DNA from: JALNYB01 sp963676235 | Lineage (GTDB): Archaea > Thermoplasmatota > Thermoplasmata > Methanomassiliicoccales > Methanomethylophilaceae | Assembly: GCA_963676235.1 (NCBI GenBank) | Contig: OY781044.1 | Coordinates: 930,001-994,000 of the forward strand | DNA length: 64,000 nt | Direction of reading: 5' to 3' | Shown here: positions 9,082 to 18,100 of the stretch, in pieces | How the letters are laid out: every line of letters begins with the position of its first letter | Position numbering within the stretch: position 1 is the stretch's first letter | The notes under the pieces: model-generated | Seen by the model: the letters and a program-made list of their open reading frames with translations, nothing else | Database searches by the model: none | Told to the model about the DNA's origin: nothing | Position numbers and translations under genes: made by a program

Positions 9082-9468
9082 ATGGTTTCGGCAGGGATCA
9101 CAAATCAGAAGACCGTCAGGGTCACCGGCGAAAATACTGCAAAAGCTTTGGGAAGCGGAGAGCTTCCTGTTTATGCAACACCTGCGATGATACAACTGAT
9201 CGAACTAACAGCGTCGGAAAGTGTGAAATCTGAACTTCATGAAGAAGAGAGTACTGTTGGGACATATTTGGACATCAAACATACATCAGCGTCTCCTGTG
9301 GGTATAGATGTTACTTGTAAGACCGAATTAATTGAGGTCGACAGATCCAGATTGAGATTCAAGGTTGAAGTTACAGATGACAAAGGGGAGATAGGCACAG
9401 GTTTTCATGAGAGATTCATTGTCAAAAATGAGAAGTTCATGGGAAAGGCCCAGAGTAAATTGAGTTGA
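9082..9468 (+). CDS. Hotdog-fold thioesterase, fluoroacetyl-CoA thioesterase (FlK)-like
   Basis: A 128-residue hotdog protein. The FlK catalytic set is present with the right spacing: Thr33 (YATPAM), Glu41 (IELTA) and His67 (IKHTS); in FlK these are Thr42, Glu50 and His76, the same 8 and 26 residue intervals. It should hydrolyse a small acyl-CoA thioester. The substrate is unknown; fluoroacetyl-CoA is unlikely here. It is followed 4 bases later by a zinc protein gene. Confidence 0.8.
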   Translation: MVSAGITNQKTVRVTGENTAKALGSGELPVYATPAMIQLIELTASESVKSELHEEESTVGTYLDIKHTSASPVGIDVTCKTELIEVDRSRLRFKVEVTDDKGEIGTGFHERFIVKNEKFMGKAQSKLS

Positions 9469-9472
9469 TAAT

Positions 9473-9985
9473 ATGGTACTTCGTTCTCGTTATTTCTGTA
9501 ATAAGTGTGGAGAAGCTCACGATTTCTTATACGGTACGGCATTGAATTATGATACTGGAAGGGTGTTCAAGATACCTGAGAACTGGGGAACGGACAAATA
9601 TGTTCGTCGGGATTCGCAGGAAGCTTTGAGATTGTTGATATTGGACGATGATGTCGTCGAAGCAGCATACAATTTCATCCCTCAATGTGATGAGTTTCCA
9701 AATAAATATCTCTACAAGCACGATGACTTCATATGCACAGAGTGCCAATTGACAGAATCATTTTTCTTCTTTTCACTCAAGAATAGAAATGGAGAGAGAT
9801 TCTATCCTCACTACAAATGCCCTGCATGCAGCGGAAAGATGAGATTGGCCGAAGCATATATCAGAGATAATGGCGCGGTACCTAAAAGATTCAGATGCAA
9901 CAAATGCGGAGAGATCCAGTCAATGGGTGAACCGGATGAATACGAGTGTCTGGATTATCGTATAACAGAGTGTCTCAAATTATGA
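9473..9985 (+). CDS. Uncharacterised protein with four CxxC zinc-binding pairs
   Basis: A 170-residue protein I do not recognise. CxxC pairs lie at about residues 9-12 (CNKC), 87-90 (CTEC), 118-121 (CPAC) and 141-144 (CNKC), which would form two zinc ribbons flanking an acidic middle section. No transmembrane segment or catalytic motif is visible. It sits 4 bases after the thioesterase gene, so the two are probably co-transcribed, and converges on the MFS gene 2 bases away. Confidence 0.7.
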   Translation: MVLRSRYFCNKCGEAHDFLYGTALNYDTGRVFKIPENWGTDKYVRRDSQEALRLLILDDDVVEAAYNFIPQCDEFPNKYLYKHDDFICTECQLTESFFFFSLKNRNGERFYPHYKCPACSGKMRLAEAYIRDNGAVPKRFRCNKCGEIQSMGEPDEYECLDYRITECLKL

Positions 9986-9987
9986 TA

Positions 9988-11382
9988 TCAAGTTTTCTTT
10001 TCATCTACGATATATGAAAGTATTACTGCTATTATACAAATGATCGTGCCAATTATTGCGGCGAATTGGAAACCGTTCAGGAACACGTCGGGTGTGATGT
10101 CCTCGAAATTGATGTTTCCGGAATGCGCACTCATTGTGAACATCATAGCAAATAATGCGGTACCGATCGTTCCCCCTAGATAGAAGGTTTCATTCATCAG
10201 AGATGAGCCCATTTCACGGCTTTCGTCTGCAACGTTTTCAACAATGCGGCTTGCCATGGGTCCACCGCAGAATGTCCAATAAAGTCCCATCGTGACTGTG
10301 GTCAGCGCGAGAGGAATGATTGCGTTTTCGCGACACATCAATGCCATTGTGGCACAAGATATAGTTACGAATATGCAGGCCATCACCGAGAAGGATCTCC
10401 TTTCTGTGCGGTCTGACCATCTGGATATTGGTATGCAGAACACAAGAGTGATGAGGGAAGGCAAGAATAACCAGAATCCGCTTGCGGATGCAGAGAAGCC
10501 CATACAGATATTCATGTAGAACGGCAGGAGGTAGAACATGCCCATGTATGCAAGATTGGCTAAAAGATATGCCATGAATACAGAGTCGAATTTCCAGTGT
10601 TTGAACAGACGGAGATTCAGTATAGGTTCCTTTTTTTTCGTTTCGACATGTATGAATGTTATAAGGCATATAATGAATATGATCGTAGATGCGATCACGA
10701 TCTGTGAGTCTTCTGGATATGTGGACCTATCGAGTGCCAGTATTCCGAATACTATGGACATGAATAATAATAATGCACCGAAATAGTCCAAATGTTTCTT
10801 TTCTGATATGATATCCTTTGGGAACATTTTCAATACCAATGGGATTATGATCATCCCCAATGGTACATTGATCAGGAAGATCCAATGCCAAGACAAGGCA
10901 TCTATGATTATTCCGCCTAGTGCAGGACCCATGGCATAACCCATTGCTCCGCCCAAGGTCATTATGCCAAGGCCCATTCCTAGTTTTTCACGAGGAAGGA
11001 ATCTTACGCAGATCATCGGAACAGCCGCACCCATCATGGCTGCGCCTATTCCTTGCACCAACCTGAATACAAGTAGCATATGGAAACTGGTGGAAATTCC
11101 ACAACCAAGGGAGCTGATCGTGAAGATAGCAATTCCGACGGCGAATATCTTCTTGATAGCACCGTCACTGGCGATCCGTCCGAAGAATATCAAAAGACCT
11201 GCCATCATTATGAAATAGACCACGGTGATCCACGCAATGGTTCCTGTGTCGGTGTTCATGTATTCTGCCAGCGTAGGCAGAGCAATGTTGACTATGCTTC
11301 CATCGAGGCCATCCATCAGAGCAGCAAAGGCTATCGATATCATTAGACATGCAACAGTCTTTTTCCCCAAAGATTCGGCCAT
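9988..11382 (-). CDS. MFS drug/proton antiporter, DHA2 (EmrB/QacA) family
   Basis: A 464-residue polytopic membrane protein with about 14 hydrophobic segments. The N-terminus has the DHA2 signature LDGSIVNIALPTL, followed by LVFRLVQGIGAAM and the antiporter motif GGAMGYAMGPALGG in TM5. It probably exports small hydrophobic or cationic compounds. There is no Shine-Dalgarno before the ATG and a TATA-like element lies about 20 bases upstream, so a leaderless transcript is likely. Confidence 0.88.
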   Translation of the reverse strand: MAESLGKKTVACLMISIAFAALMDGLDGSIVNIALPTLAEYMNTDTGTIAWITVVYFIMMAGLLIFFGRIASDGAIKKIFAVGIAIFTISSLGCGISTSFHMLLVFRLVQGIGAAMMGAAVPMICVRFLPREKLGMGLGIMTLGGAMGYAMGPALGGIIIDALSWHWIFLINVPLGMIIIPLVLKMFPKDIISEKKHLDYFGALLLFMSIVFGILALDRSTYPEDSQIVIASTIIFIICLITFIHVETKKKEPILNLRLFKHWKFDSVFMAYLLANLAYMGMFYLLPFYMNICMGFSASASGFWLFLPSLITLVFCIPISRWSDRTERRSFSVMACIFVTISCATMALMCRENAIIPLALTTVTMGLYWTFCGGPMASRIVENVADESREMGSSLMNETFYLGGTIGTALFAMMFTMSAHSGNINFEDITPDVFLNGFQFAAIIGTIICIIAVILSYIVDEKKT

Positions 11383-11423
11383 ACCAGAGGAAGGTGATGT
11401 TGTATAATAATTTCGTTCTTGTC

Positions 11424-12719
11424 TTACACGATTGAGAGTACGAGATCAAGCATGGAAGATTCCATTAAAAGTACGGGAACAATGAGGCATCCAGTCAATG
11501 GTATTCTGCTCATTTCGATATTGACAGGTATGAAGCCAACAACAGTGGACATTATCAGTATAATGATGCCGAAAGGTCCCGTAAGAAGAAGAATGAGGAT
11601 AGTGACGAAGAGTATAACGACCTTATTCAGGGTCCTGAGATCAAAACGGTCTGCTATATCAGACATCAATCTTCCTGCTTTGATCGTGATAATGTATCCT
11701 ATGGCTGTTGCTATTGCAATGCTCAACAGAAGAAGTAAGAATTCTTCAGAACAAAATCCGGAGATGCTGTCGCCCATGATCTCCTTGACAACAAGTACAG
11801 TGCCCGATCTTCCGCTTCCTGATACAGACAGAGTTACAATCGAGAATACAGTCGTGACGGTGCCGATCGACGCTACAAGAGAAATGAATCGTGCAGGGTC
11901 GTTCTCGGGTGTGAATACAGATGCCAGGGAAGCTCCCGCCGTTGCTGTGATTCCAGGATACCAACCTGCCAGGCAGCCTGTGATGACGCCTTTGATCCCA
12001 GGAAGAGGCCCTACAGGATCTCTTCCGGTGTCGGTTTGTTTGGGTATCGCAGCATTCGATATAGAACTCATAAGTGTGGGCATTCCGAAGAGTCCTGTCA
12101 GAAGGGGAAACAGAAGTGTACCGTCTCCGAGTATTCCAGAACATGGAAGGTTCATGTGCATGCACATAATGCCTAGGAATCCAGAAAGTAATATCAGTAA
12201 TATCGCCCAGATCTTTTGTGCAATTCCTATTTCACTTATTACCATCACGCACAGTGTGAAAAGAAGGATAGAAAATGTCAGAGTATCCAGTTGATCAGCA
12301 AGTCCGTTGAGCATCAGATATTGAACAGGTATCGCAAGAAGTATAGCGAACGCGGCACCTATAGTGCTTCCCACAGCAGCGGAACGTACTGCAAGCATTC
12401 CTTGTCCGTTCATCAGAAGTCTGTGGCCTGGGAGCATACTGAGTGCATCATCGGGATCCGGAGCACCTATGAAAACAGAAGGAATGAAATCCACAAAGGA
12501 ATGAACGACAGAAGCGGACATTATACACGCAGACACCAATACAGGCACCCAAGTAGGGTCTGCGAAGTCGGATATTGCGGATTCTAGCATAGGATAGCTA
12601 ATCATCATAATCGATGCGAGAGTATTGACATGGATCCCGGGAACTAATCCGGTGAATGTGCCCGCAACTGCACCTATGAGACTCATAAGAACGATGAAAA
12701 ATAGTATTTCCGGATTCAC
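11424..12719 (-). CDS. TctA-like integral membrane protein (COG1784)
   Basis: A 431-residue protein with many hydrophobic segments. The N-terminal FTGLVPGIHVNT is the hallmark of the archaeal branch of the TctA tricarboxylate permease fold, and a second similar motif, GWYPGITATAGAS, appears in the middle, showing the internal repeat. No TctB or TctC partner is nearby, so its substrate is unknown. It lies upstream of and parallel to the MFS gene (41-base gap). Confidence 0.8.
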   Translation of the reverse strand: MNPEILFFIVLMSLIGAVAGTFTGLVPGIHVNTLASIMMISYPMLESAISDFADPTWVPVLVSACIMSASVVHSFVDFIPSVFIGAPDPDDALSMLPGHRLLMNGQGMLAVRSAAVGSTIGAAFAILLAIPVQYLMLNGLADQLDTLTFSILLFTLCVMVISEIGIAQKIWAILLILLSGFLGIMCMHMNLPCSGILGDGTLLFPLLTGLFGMPTLMSSISNAAIPKQTDTGRDPVGPLPGIKGVITGCLAGWYPGITATAGASLASVFTPENDPARFISLVASIGTVTTVFSIVTLSVSGSGRSGTVLVVKEIMGDSISGFCSEEFLLLLLSIAIATAIGYIITIKAGRLMSDIADRFDLRTLNKVVILFVTILILLLTGPFGIIILIMSTVVGFIPVNIEMSRIPLTGCLIVPVLLMESSMLDLVLSIV

Positions 12720-12767
12720 AGGTGTTAAAGTTAGGGTTTGTGTTTAATATGAAAAAGTTACAATTAA

Positions 12768-12817
12768 TATTATCGTGTGAATGATAGGTATTACATTTTT
12801 ATAAAGACGCGATAATA
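12768..12817 (+). promoter_or_regulatory. tyrS promoter region flanked by inverted arms
   Basis: A TATA-like TTTTTATAAAG lies around 12796-12806, about 30 bases upstream of the tyrS ATG. It is bracketed by inverted arms TATTATCG (12768-12775) and CGATAATA (12810-12817). The arrangement could be an operator pair or a stem; function is inferred only. Confidence 0.4.
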
Positions 12818-12831
12818 ACGGCTTGATCTAA

Positions 12832-13899
12832 ATGGATGTCGAACAGAGAATGGCCCTTGTGACCAGGAATACGGAAGAGTTGGTGACCGAGGAAGAGCTG
12901 AGAGCGCTTTTGATAGAAAAAGAGCATCCTACAGCATATATCGGTTTTGAACCTTCGGGATTGGTCCATTTGGGATGGGCATTGGTAACATCGAAGATCA
13001 AAGATCTTACTGATGCAGGTTTTAAGGTCATCATCTTTTGGGCTGATTGGCACGCTTACATCAATGATAAACTCGGAGGGGACCTTAAGAGCATCCAGAC
13101 ATGTGCAAGATACATGGAGGATTGTTTCAAAGCACTCGGAGTACCGGAAGATAAGGTCGAATTCAAGTATGCAAGCGAGATCCTTGATAATATCGAATAC
13201 TGGGGACTCGTGATCAAGATCGCAAAAGTGACGTCTTTGTCCAGAGTGAAGAGGGCAATGACCATCATGGGCCGTTCTGAAGACGAAGCCGAGGTAGATT
13301 CTTCAAAGGTTCTATATCCATTGCTTCAGGCAACGGATATATTCTGCATGAAAGTGGATCTCACATATGCAGGATTGGATCAGAGAAGAGCACACATGCT
13401 AGCAAGGGATGCAGCAGATAAATTAGGATGGAAAAAGCCAATTGCGTTGCACACACCCCTTCTTCCTGGACTTAAGGGAGGAGATAGGATGAACCCTGCA
13501 GCAGGTAAGATGTCTAAATCAGATCCGAACAGCAGTATCAATATACACGATACCGCAGAGACCATCGCCCCTAAGATGAAGAAGGCATTCTGTCCTCCAG
13601 AGAAAGAGAGTGAGGATGTCAATCCTGTTCTTATGCTTTGTAAGTACATCGTCTTCCCCCGTTTGGGAAAGATGGACATCTCACGCCCTGAGAAATACGG
13701 TGGAGACGTTTCGTTCTCAAGTTATGAAGAACTAACAGAATCCTACTTCGGAGGAAAATTGTCACCACCAGATCTTAAGAATGGTGTGATGGCATCACTC
13801 GGAAAAATATTGGAACCTGTTCACGAATATTTCGCAAAGCATCCTGAGAATTACAATGCTATGCAAGAAATATTTGCAACCGTAGGAAAACTCCGTTAA
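12832..13899 (+). CDS. tyrS: Tyrosyl-tRNA synthetase (archaeal type)
   Basis: A 355-residue class I synthetase of archaeal/eukaryotic length, lacking the bacterial S4 domain. The HIGH-equivalent is HLGW near residue 46, and the KMSKS loop is present exactly as GKMSKSD near 225. Substrate-pocket sequence ATDIFCMKVD is conserved. It charges tRNA-Tyr with tyrosine. Preceded by its own promoter and ending 2 bases before the convergent DHH gene. Confidence 0.95.
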   Translation: MDVEQRMALVTRNTEELVTEEELRALLIEKEHPTAYIGFEPSGLVHLGWALVTSKIKDLTDAGFKVIIFWADWHAYINDKLGGDLKSIQTCARYMEDCFKALGVPEDKVEFKYASEILDNIEYWGLVIKIAKVTSLSRVKRAMTIMGRSEDEAEVDSSKVLYPLLQATDIFCMKVDLTYAGLDQRRAHMLARDAADKLGWKKPIALHTPLLPGLKGGDRMNPAAGKMSKSDPNSSINIHDTAETIAPKMKKAFCPPEKESEDVNPVLMLCKYIVFPRLGKMDISRPEKYGGDVSFSSYEELTESYFGGKLSPPDLKNGVMASLGKILEPVHEYFAKHPENYNAMQEIFATVGKLR

Positions 13900-13901
13900 T
13901 T

Positions 13902-14891
13902 TTATTCTTCAGAGTCGGCGACATCTTGGGGCGTCATGCCGACTTTGATCTTTCTGAATTCATCCATTGTTCTGTTCTGACACATATGCAACATGGCTTC
14001 TGCATCTCCGATCCCGGAGAGTCCTGCGGCACCACCATGTCCTCCTCCATCTGTGTCAGTTTCTTCGCTTATGATACCTAATATCGTGCCTAAGTGTATG
14101 CCTCTGCGGACCATTTCCTGGGTTGCTCTGGCACTTAAACGGAACTCATTATCTCTCTGTGTGCATACGAATACAACGTCAGCTCCGGATGATGTTATTG
14201 CTCTGCATGCAGATGCTTCGAAACTGCTTCCAGTTGCGACAGCTACTATCATGTCCCCTACACGGTCATATTTGGTTCTCTCAATAGTCTTCATGACCGC
14301 GATACGTTCTGACATGCTCATCGAAGAACGTGTAAGATTCATAGCCTCATCCATTCCGATGTTTTTATTTTCAAGTATCTCTGCGAATGCACGGAGCATA
14401 TTAGGGTTTGCGAATTGGAAGTGCCCGCTGTCTGTGAGCATTCCGCCCAACAGAGCCAAGCCGACATTTTTGGATATCTCTATGTGACAGTCATCGATCA
14501 TTTCTTTGATTATCTCACAGCATGATACTTTTGTATTATCACAATAGAATTGCATGTTTTCCCATTTGCCTGTAGGCAGATGATGGTCTATGACGATGCT
14601 GTTTTCGGGTACATCTACAAATCCTGGTTTGAATTGTTCGGGTGATGAGGTATCTACGACAACGACTAATTCGTAATTTGAAATATCGCACTCATCGAGG
14701 ATGTTGATCTCAAGTTTCTCAGCGACCATTTTTGCGACGCGGTCCATTCCTCCGGGCGCATATATGGTTGCAGGTGGAAAGCAATTAGACACAGCGTAAG
14801 CTGAGCCAAGGGCATCCATGTCTGCATTCCCGTGCACAAGTATGACCTTGTTCTTTTCTTTTAATTTTTCAGCTATTGTTGTGAGCATCAT
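13902..14891 (-). CDS. DHH/DHHA1 family phosphoesterase
   Basis: A 329-residue protein with the ordered motifs of the RecJ/NrnA superfamily: NADMDALGSA (about 22), VVVVDTSS (about 80), the eponymous VIDHHLP (about 108), TDSGHFQF, and the C-terminal DHHA1 motif TDGGGHGGAAG (about 285). It should cleave short oligonucleotides, linear dinucleotides or phosphate esters with Mn2+. It directly follows the ABC permease gene with no gap. Confidence 0.85.
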   Translation of the reverse strand: MMLTTIAEKLKEKNKVILVHGNADMDALGSAYAVSNCFPPATIYAPGGMDRVAKMVAEKLEINILDECDISNYELVVVVDTSSPEQFKPGFVDVPENSIVIDHHLPTGKWENMQFYCDNTKVSCCEIIKEMIDDCHIEISKNVGLALLGGMLTDSGHFQFANPNMLRAFAEILENKNIGMDEAMNLTRSSMSMSERIAVMKTIERTKYDRVGDMIVAVATGSSFEASACRAITSSGADVVFVCTQRDNEFRLSARATQEMVRRGIHLGTILGIISEETDTDGGGHGGAAGLSGIGDAEAMLHMCQNRTMDEFRKIKVGMTPQDVADSEE

Positions 14892-16253
14892 TCATCCACT
14901 CTTTTTCTTTTTGGAGAACATCTTTGCGAACCTAGTCTGGCTCAATCCTGTAAGCAGAATATCTGACTTGTAGATCTTGACCGTGAGTGCTATAGTTACA
15001 ATAGTGAATATAACCAGATAGATCAATCCACCAATCACAATCGTGTAGTTTCCGAACATAAGGTTGTCCATGACCATCATAGGATGGGAGAACGGAATTG
15101 CGAATATTGCTACCTGAAGTACTGTCGGAAGGCTTTCCCAGCTGGAGAACATCATGACGAACATAGGGATCATGGCAAGGACGCTGATAGGCAGTGTCAT
15201 TGTCTGAGCTGCTTTGTAATTCTTTACGAATGCACCGAGAATCATACAGATTCCCAAAGCACAGAATATCGCAAGGAAGATCATGATCATAACGATTATC
15301 CAATCTCCGACATTTAGACTAAGCCCATATTCTGAAAGGTCTTTTCCGCCTACATTAGAGGTAAGGCCACTCATATAGAACATCATTCCGACCAGGTATG
15401 CAAGACCGAATATCAATCCAGTTATCGCCGATGCTAACAATTTTCCGCCGACAATTGTCGTTCTTTTAACAGGTAATGTAAGAAGAGTTTCTAGTGTTTT
15501 ATTCTCTTTTTCATTACCCATGGATGAGATTACTATGCTTCCGATCATAACAATGACGATCATGATCACAATAGGAATCATAAGATTCTGACTCATCATG
15601 GATGTGGATATCTCGAATGGCGTGACTCCGGAATGAAGTTTTCCGTTAATGTATGTGTAACTGATACTACTGCTGCTGTCGCAGTTCGTGTTTACTACGG
15701 GATTCTCAAGGAAGATAGCGTAGTCAGAATCACCGGTCAGTTCGGTGAGTAGGTTTGTGGATATGCTGTTGGATACATATACGATCAGTAGGTCTGCAAT
15801 AGACGATGTGACTGAACTCATCATTCCCTGATTTTCGAATATGTAATACTCATAGATTGTAGCTTGTATGTGATTTGATATATTTTCAGAGTAGTCTGGT
15901 TCAATTATCAGTGCAGATGTAAGTCCTTTACTCTGCATTTCTGAGATTATAGCATTGTCATCGCTATATTCACTATCCATCATTATGATATATTTGTCGG
16001 CCTCTTCCGGGGTGAGATCGTATATGTGTTCATAGTAATAATGGATACATTCTATCGAATATTGATCATAAGTTCCTGAACCATCACCGTTCAGGATACC
16101 GATGGCAGAAGGATTTTTAGCATCATCTGTCTGTGCACTGACCATAGTTCCTATGGCCATCATAAGCACTACTACTATGACAATGGATATAACTGATCCA
16201 GGAGTTAGTAATTCTTTCAGTTCTTTTCTTGTGATATTGACAAGATGGTTCAT
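14892..16253 (-). CDS. ABC-2 type transporter permease
   Basis: A 453-residue protein with one N-terminal membrane segment, a roughly 200-residue extracytoplasmic domain, then five to six C-terminal membrane segments. GNEKENKTLETLLTLPV is the characteristic cytoplasmic motif of the NatB/ABC-2 permease family. It pairs with the ATPase gene, which it overlaps by 4 bases (ATGA). The substrate is unknown: Na+ export is one family precedent, peptides or drugs another. Confidence 0.86.
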   Translation of the reverse strand: MNHLVNITRKELKELLTPGSVISIVIVVVLMMAIGTMVSAQTDDAKNPSAIGILNGDGSGTYDQYSIECIHYYYEHIYDLTPEEADKYIIMMDSEYSDDNAIISEMQSKGLTSALIIEPDYSENISNHIQATIYEYYIFENQGMMSSVTSSIADLLIVYVSNSISTNLLTELTGDSDYAIFLENPVVNTNCDSSSSISYTYINGKLHSGVTPFEISTSMMSQNLMIPIVIMIVIVMIGSIVISSMGNEKENKTLETLLTLPVKRTTIVGGKLLASAITGLIFGLAYLVGMMFYMSGLTSNVGGKDLSEYGLSLNVGDWIIVMIMIFLAIFCALGICMILGAFVKNYKAAQTMTLPISVLAMIPMFVMMFSSWESLPTVLQVAIFAIPFSHPMMVMDNLMFGNYTIVIGGLIYLVIFTIVTIALTVKIYKSDILLTGLSQTRFAKMFSKKKKSG

Positions 16254-16972
16254 CCTTTCACCGCCTTGACGAATACTTCCTCAAGATTTTTAGCACCATA
16301 TTGATCTTTCAATTCTGCAGGTGTTCCACACAATATGCAGTGGCCTTCATTGATCATAGCGACACGGTCACATATGATTTCCACTTCGAACATATTATGT
16401 GATGAAATGAGAACAGTGACGCCGCTCTTTGCGATGTTCCTTATTATCTCTCTGATCTCATATGCATTGATGACATCTAATCCGGATGTAACTTCATCCA
16501 TGATCGCGAATTTAGGAGAAGGCATGATGGCTCTTGCGATAAGTAGCCTGCGCATCATTCCTTTGCTGTACGTATCTACTTTGGATTTTATCCTGTCATC
16601 AAGGTCGGCTATTTCTACGCCTTTTGTGACCATTTTTTCTGCTTCTTCACCATCTGCGAAGAATCCAGCCATGAATTTCAGATATGCAAGGCCTGTGAGA
16701 TCCTTGTAGGCGCCAGCGTCCTCCGGAAGATAACTTATGATCTTTCTGACATCGTCTGGTTGTTCTGTCACATCATAACCGCAGACCGTGATCTTCCCCG
16801 AGGTTATGCGAAGAAGTGTGGAGATCATACGTAGTGTTGTGGTCTTACCCGCTCCGTTAGGTCCGATAAGGCCGAATATTTCGCCTTCCTTGACTGAAAA
16901 ACTAACTCCTTTAACGGCTTCTCTGTCACCGTATACTTTTTTCACATTATCGACGATCAATGCATCTGTCAT
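16250..16972 (-). CDS. ABC transporter ATP-binding protein
   Basis: A 240-residue ATPase with Walker A GPNGAGKTTTL, signature YSKGMMRRL (a divergent form of LSGGQ seen in ABC-2 exporters), Walker B FAIMDEVTSGLD and H-loop ISSHNMFE. It powers the adjacent ABC-2 permease. The frame opens at 16990 (MDWLHN), but MTDALIV at 16972 aligns better with the family, and TATA-like ATTTTATA lies about 25 bases before it, fitting a leaderless start. Confidence 0.87.
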   Translation of the reverse strand: MTDALIVDNVKKVYGDREAVKGVSFSVKEGEIFGLIGPNGAGKTTTLRMISTLLRITSGKITVCGYDVTEQPDDVRKIISYLPEDAGAYKDLTGLAYLKFMAGFFADGEEAEKMVTKGVEIADLDDRIKSKVDTYSKGMMRRLLIARAIMPSPKFAIMDEVTSGLDVINAYEIREIIRNIAKSGVTVLISSHNMFEVEIICDRVAMINEGHCILCGTPAELKDQYGAKNLEEVFVKAVKG

Positions 16973-17058
16973 GTTATGTAGCCAGTCCATTGTATAAAAT
17001 CGACATTATAAAACCATTGTCAAAGTTTTAAGATCGATATTGTTATAGAAGTTGAGTA

Positions 17059-17076
17059 ACGGGGTATGAACCCCGT
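17059..17076 (-). terminator. Hairpin after the exosome superoperon
   Basis: Inverted arms ACGGGG and CCCCGT enclose a 6-base loop just past the stop of prefoldin beta (17089). It is followed on the minus strand by a pyrimidine-rich stretch. It probably marks the end of the long minus-strand operon. Confidence 0.5.
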
Positions 17077-17088
17077 GTGAAAGTTGGT

Positions 17089-17451
17089 TTATTCGTTGGG
17101 TGCGGAAATAGGTTGCTGACCCATCGCGGCATTGATCGCATTTTGAAGTGCGTCATATCTTTCGCGAAGGCTTTTTTCCTGACGATCCAAGCCTTTGATC
17201 CTGATCTCCATTGTTTCGATGGAGTCATCGATCTCAGCTTTGAGCTTGTCTTTGTCATCGACTTTGACGAGCAGGGATCCGACGTTCTTGTAAACATCGC
17301 CGGTGGATTTGCCGAGTTCATCAGATGTTCTTACCATCTCCCTTTTTTGCGATTCCATCTGTACCTTTTGTGTGGATACAGTTTGGAGCTGCTGTTGAGT
17401 TTGCTGGTATTGCGTGATCTGATTCTGTAACTGGGGGCTGATGCCATTCAT
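17089..17451 (-). CDS. pfdB: Prefoldin subunit beta
   Basis: About 120 residues, almost entirely coiled coil in two long helices (LQNQITQYQQTQQQLQ and DRQEKSLRERYDALQ) joined by a short beta turn, as in archaeal prefoldin beta. With the alpha subunit it forms a hexameric jellyfish chaperone that hands unfolded proteins to the thermosome. The frame extends 17 codons upstream into pcc1, but MNGISPQL at 17451 has an AGGTGA Shine-Dalgarno and lies one base after the pcc1 stop. Confidence 0.9.
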   Translation of the reverse strand: MNGISPQLQNQITQYQQTQQQLQTVSTQKVQMESQKREMVRTSDELGKSTGDVYKNVGSLLVKVDDKDKLKAEIDDSIETMEIRIKGLDRQEKSLRERYDALQNAINAAMGQQPISAPNE

Positions 17452-17452
17452 T

Positions 17453-17686
17453 TCATTCACCTGTAATTTTACTGATATCTTCTGTGATCCTGATACATTC
17501 AAGATACGAGTTCAATGCAGCTCTCATGGCTGAAGCGTCTGTTGCCGAAATCTCAATGGTCGCTTCTCCTTCCTTTTCATGTATGATAACATTAGTGCGG
17601 GAGAGTTTGCGACGTGATTCCGGTTCCAGAGTAGAGATAACGTCTTTCGCGTCAGCGGAGACGAGTCTCAGTTTAGCGCTCAGCAT
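17453..17686 (-). CDS. pcc1: KEOPS complex subunit Pcc1
   Basis: A 77-residue protein of the CTAG/Pcc1 family (EPESRRKLSRTNV, IEISATDASAMRAALNSYL). Pcc1 dimerises the KEOPS complex, which makes the t6A modification on ANN-decoding tRNAs. Position between rpoP and prefoldin beta in the exosome superoperon is the standard archaeal context. Confidence 0.9.
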   Translation of the reverse strand: MLSAKLRLVSADAKDVISTLEPESRRKLSRTNVIIHEKEGEATIEISATDASAMRAALNSYLECIRITEDISKITGE

Positions 17687-17692
17687 GATCGC

Positions 17693-17824
17693 TCAGTCGG
17701 ACTTAAGGATCTTCTTGACGTTTGGTCTCTCTTTGAAGAAGATCTTCGAACCGCATTTTTCGCACTGTAATCCCAGTGCGTTTACGTTCCTGATCGGTTC
17801 GTTACACTTTGCACATCTGTACAT
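17693..17824 (-). CDS. rpoP: DNA-directed RNA polymerase subunit P (Rpo12)
   Basis: A 43-residue zinc-ribbon protein beginning MYRCAKCNEPIR with a second CEKC, as in archaeal Rpo12. It is a small structural subunit of RNA polymerase. I translated it directly because it is very short. It sits between rpl37ae and pcc1, where it is found in many archaea. Confidence 0.92.
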   Translation of the reverse strand: MYRCAKCNEPIRNVNALGLQCEKCGSKIFFKERPNVKKILKSD

Positions 17825-17843
17825 TAGATCACCAAGTCAGTAT

Positions 17844-18095
17844 TTACTGCTCCGAGACCTGTGAAATCTCTTTCTTAGTCTGAGGGCTGTAAGCCTCTGC
17901 TGCGAATTTGACACCGCAGTGGTTACATGACCAGATACCTGAACTGACCCTTTTAACGGTCATGTGGTGGCATACGGGGCATTCATGTTTTGCTTTCTGG
18001 TGTGCTTCGATGTTCTTAACCCTGTTACGTACAACGACACCATATCTTGCACCGAATCTTCCTGCGGTACCTGCATTTGCTGTTCTTTTTGACAT
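17844..18095 (-). CDS. rpl37ae: Large ribosomal subunit protein eL43 (L37Ae)
   Basis: An 83-residue basic protein starting MSKRTANAGTAGRFG, with a C4 zinc finger made of CPVC and CNHC. It is a 50S subunit protein. The frame can be read 3 codons further up from a GTG, but the ATG at 18095 has GGTGAT at the right spacing. It lies 5 bases after rrp42. Confidence 0.93.
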   Translation of the reverse strand: MSKRTANAGTAGRFGARYGVVVRNRVKNIEAHQKAKHECPVCHHMTVKRVSSGIWSCNHCGVKFAAEAYSPQTKKEISQVSEQ

Positions 18096-18100
18096 TTGTA

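Noticed and set aside
8983..9195. 70-codon open frame opposite the thioesterase
   Set aside because: Shadow of the 9082-9468 gene on the other strand; Cys-rich and low complexity without homology features.
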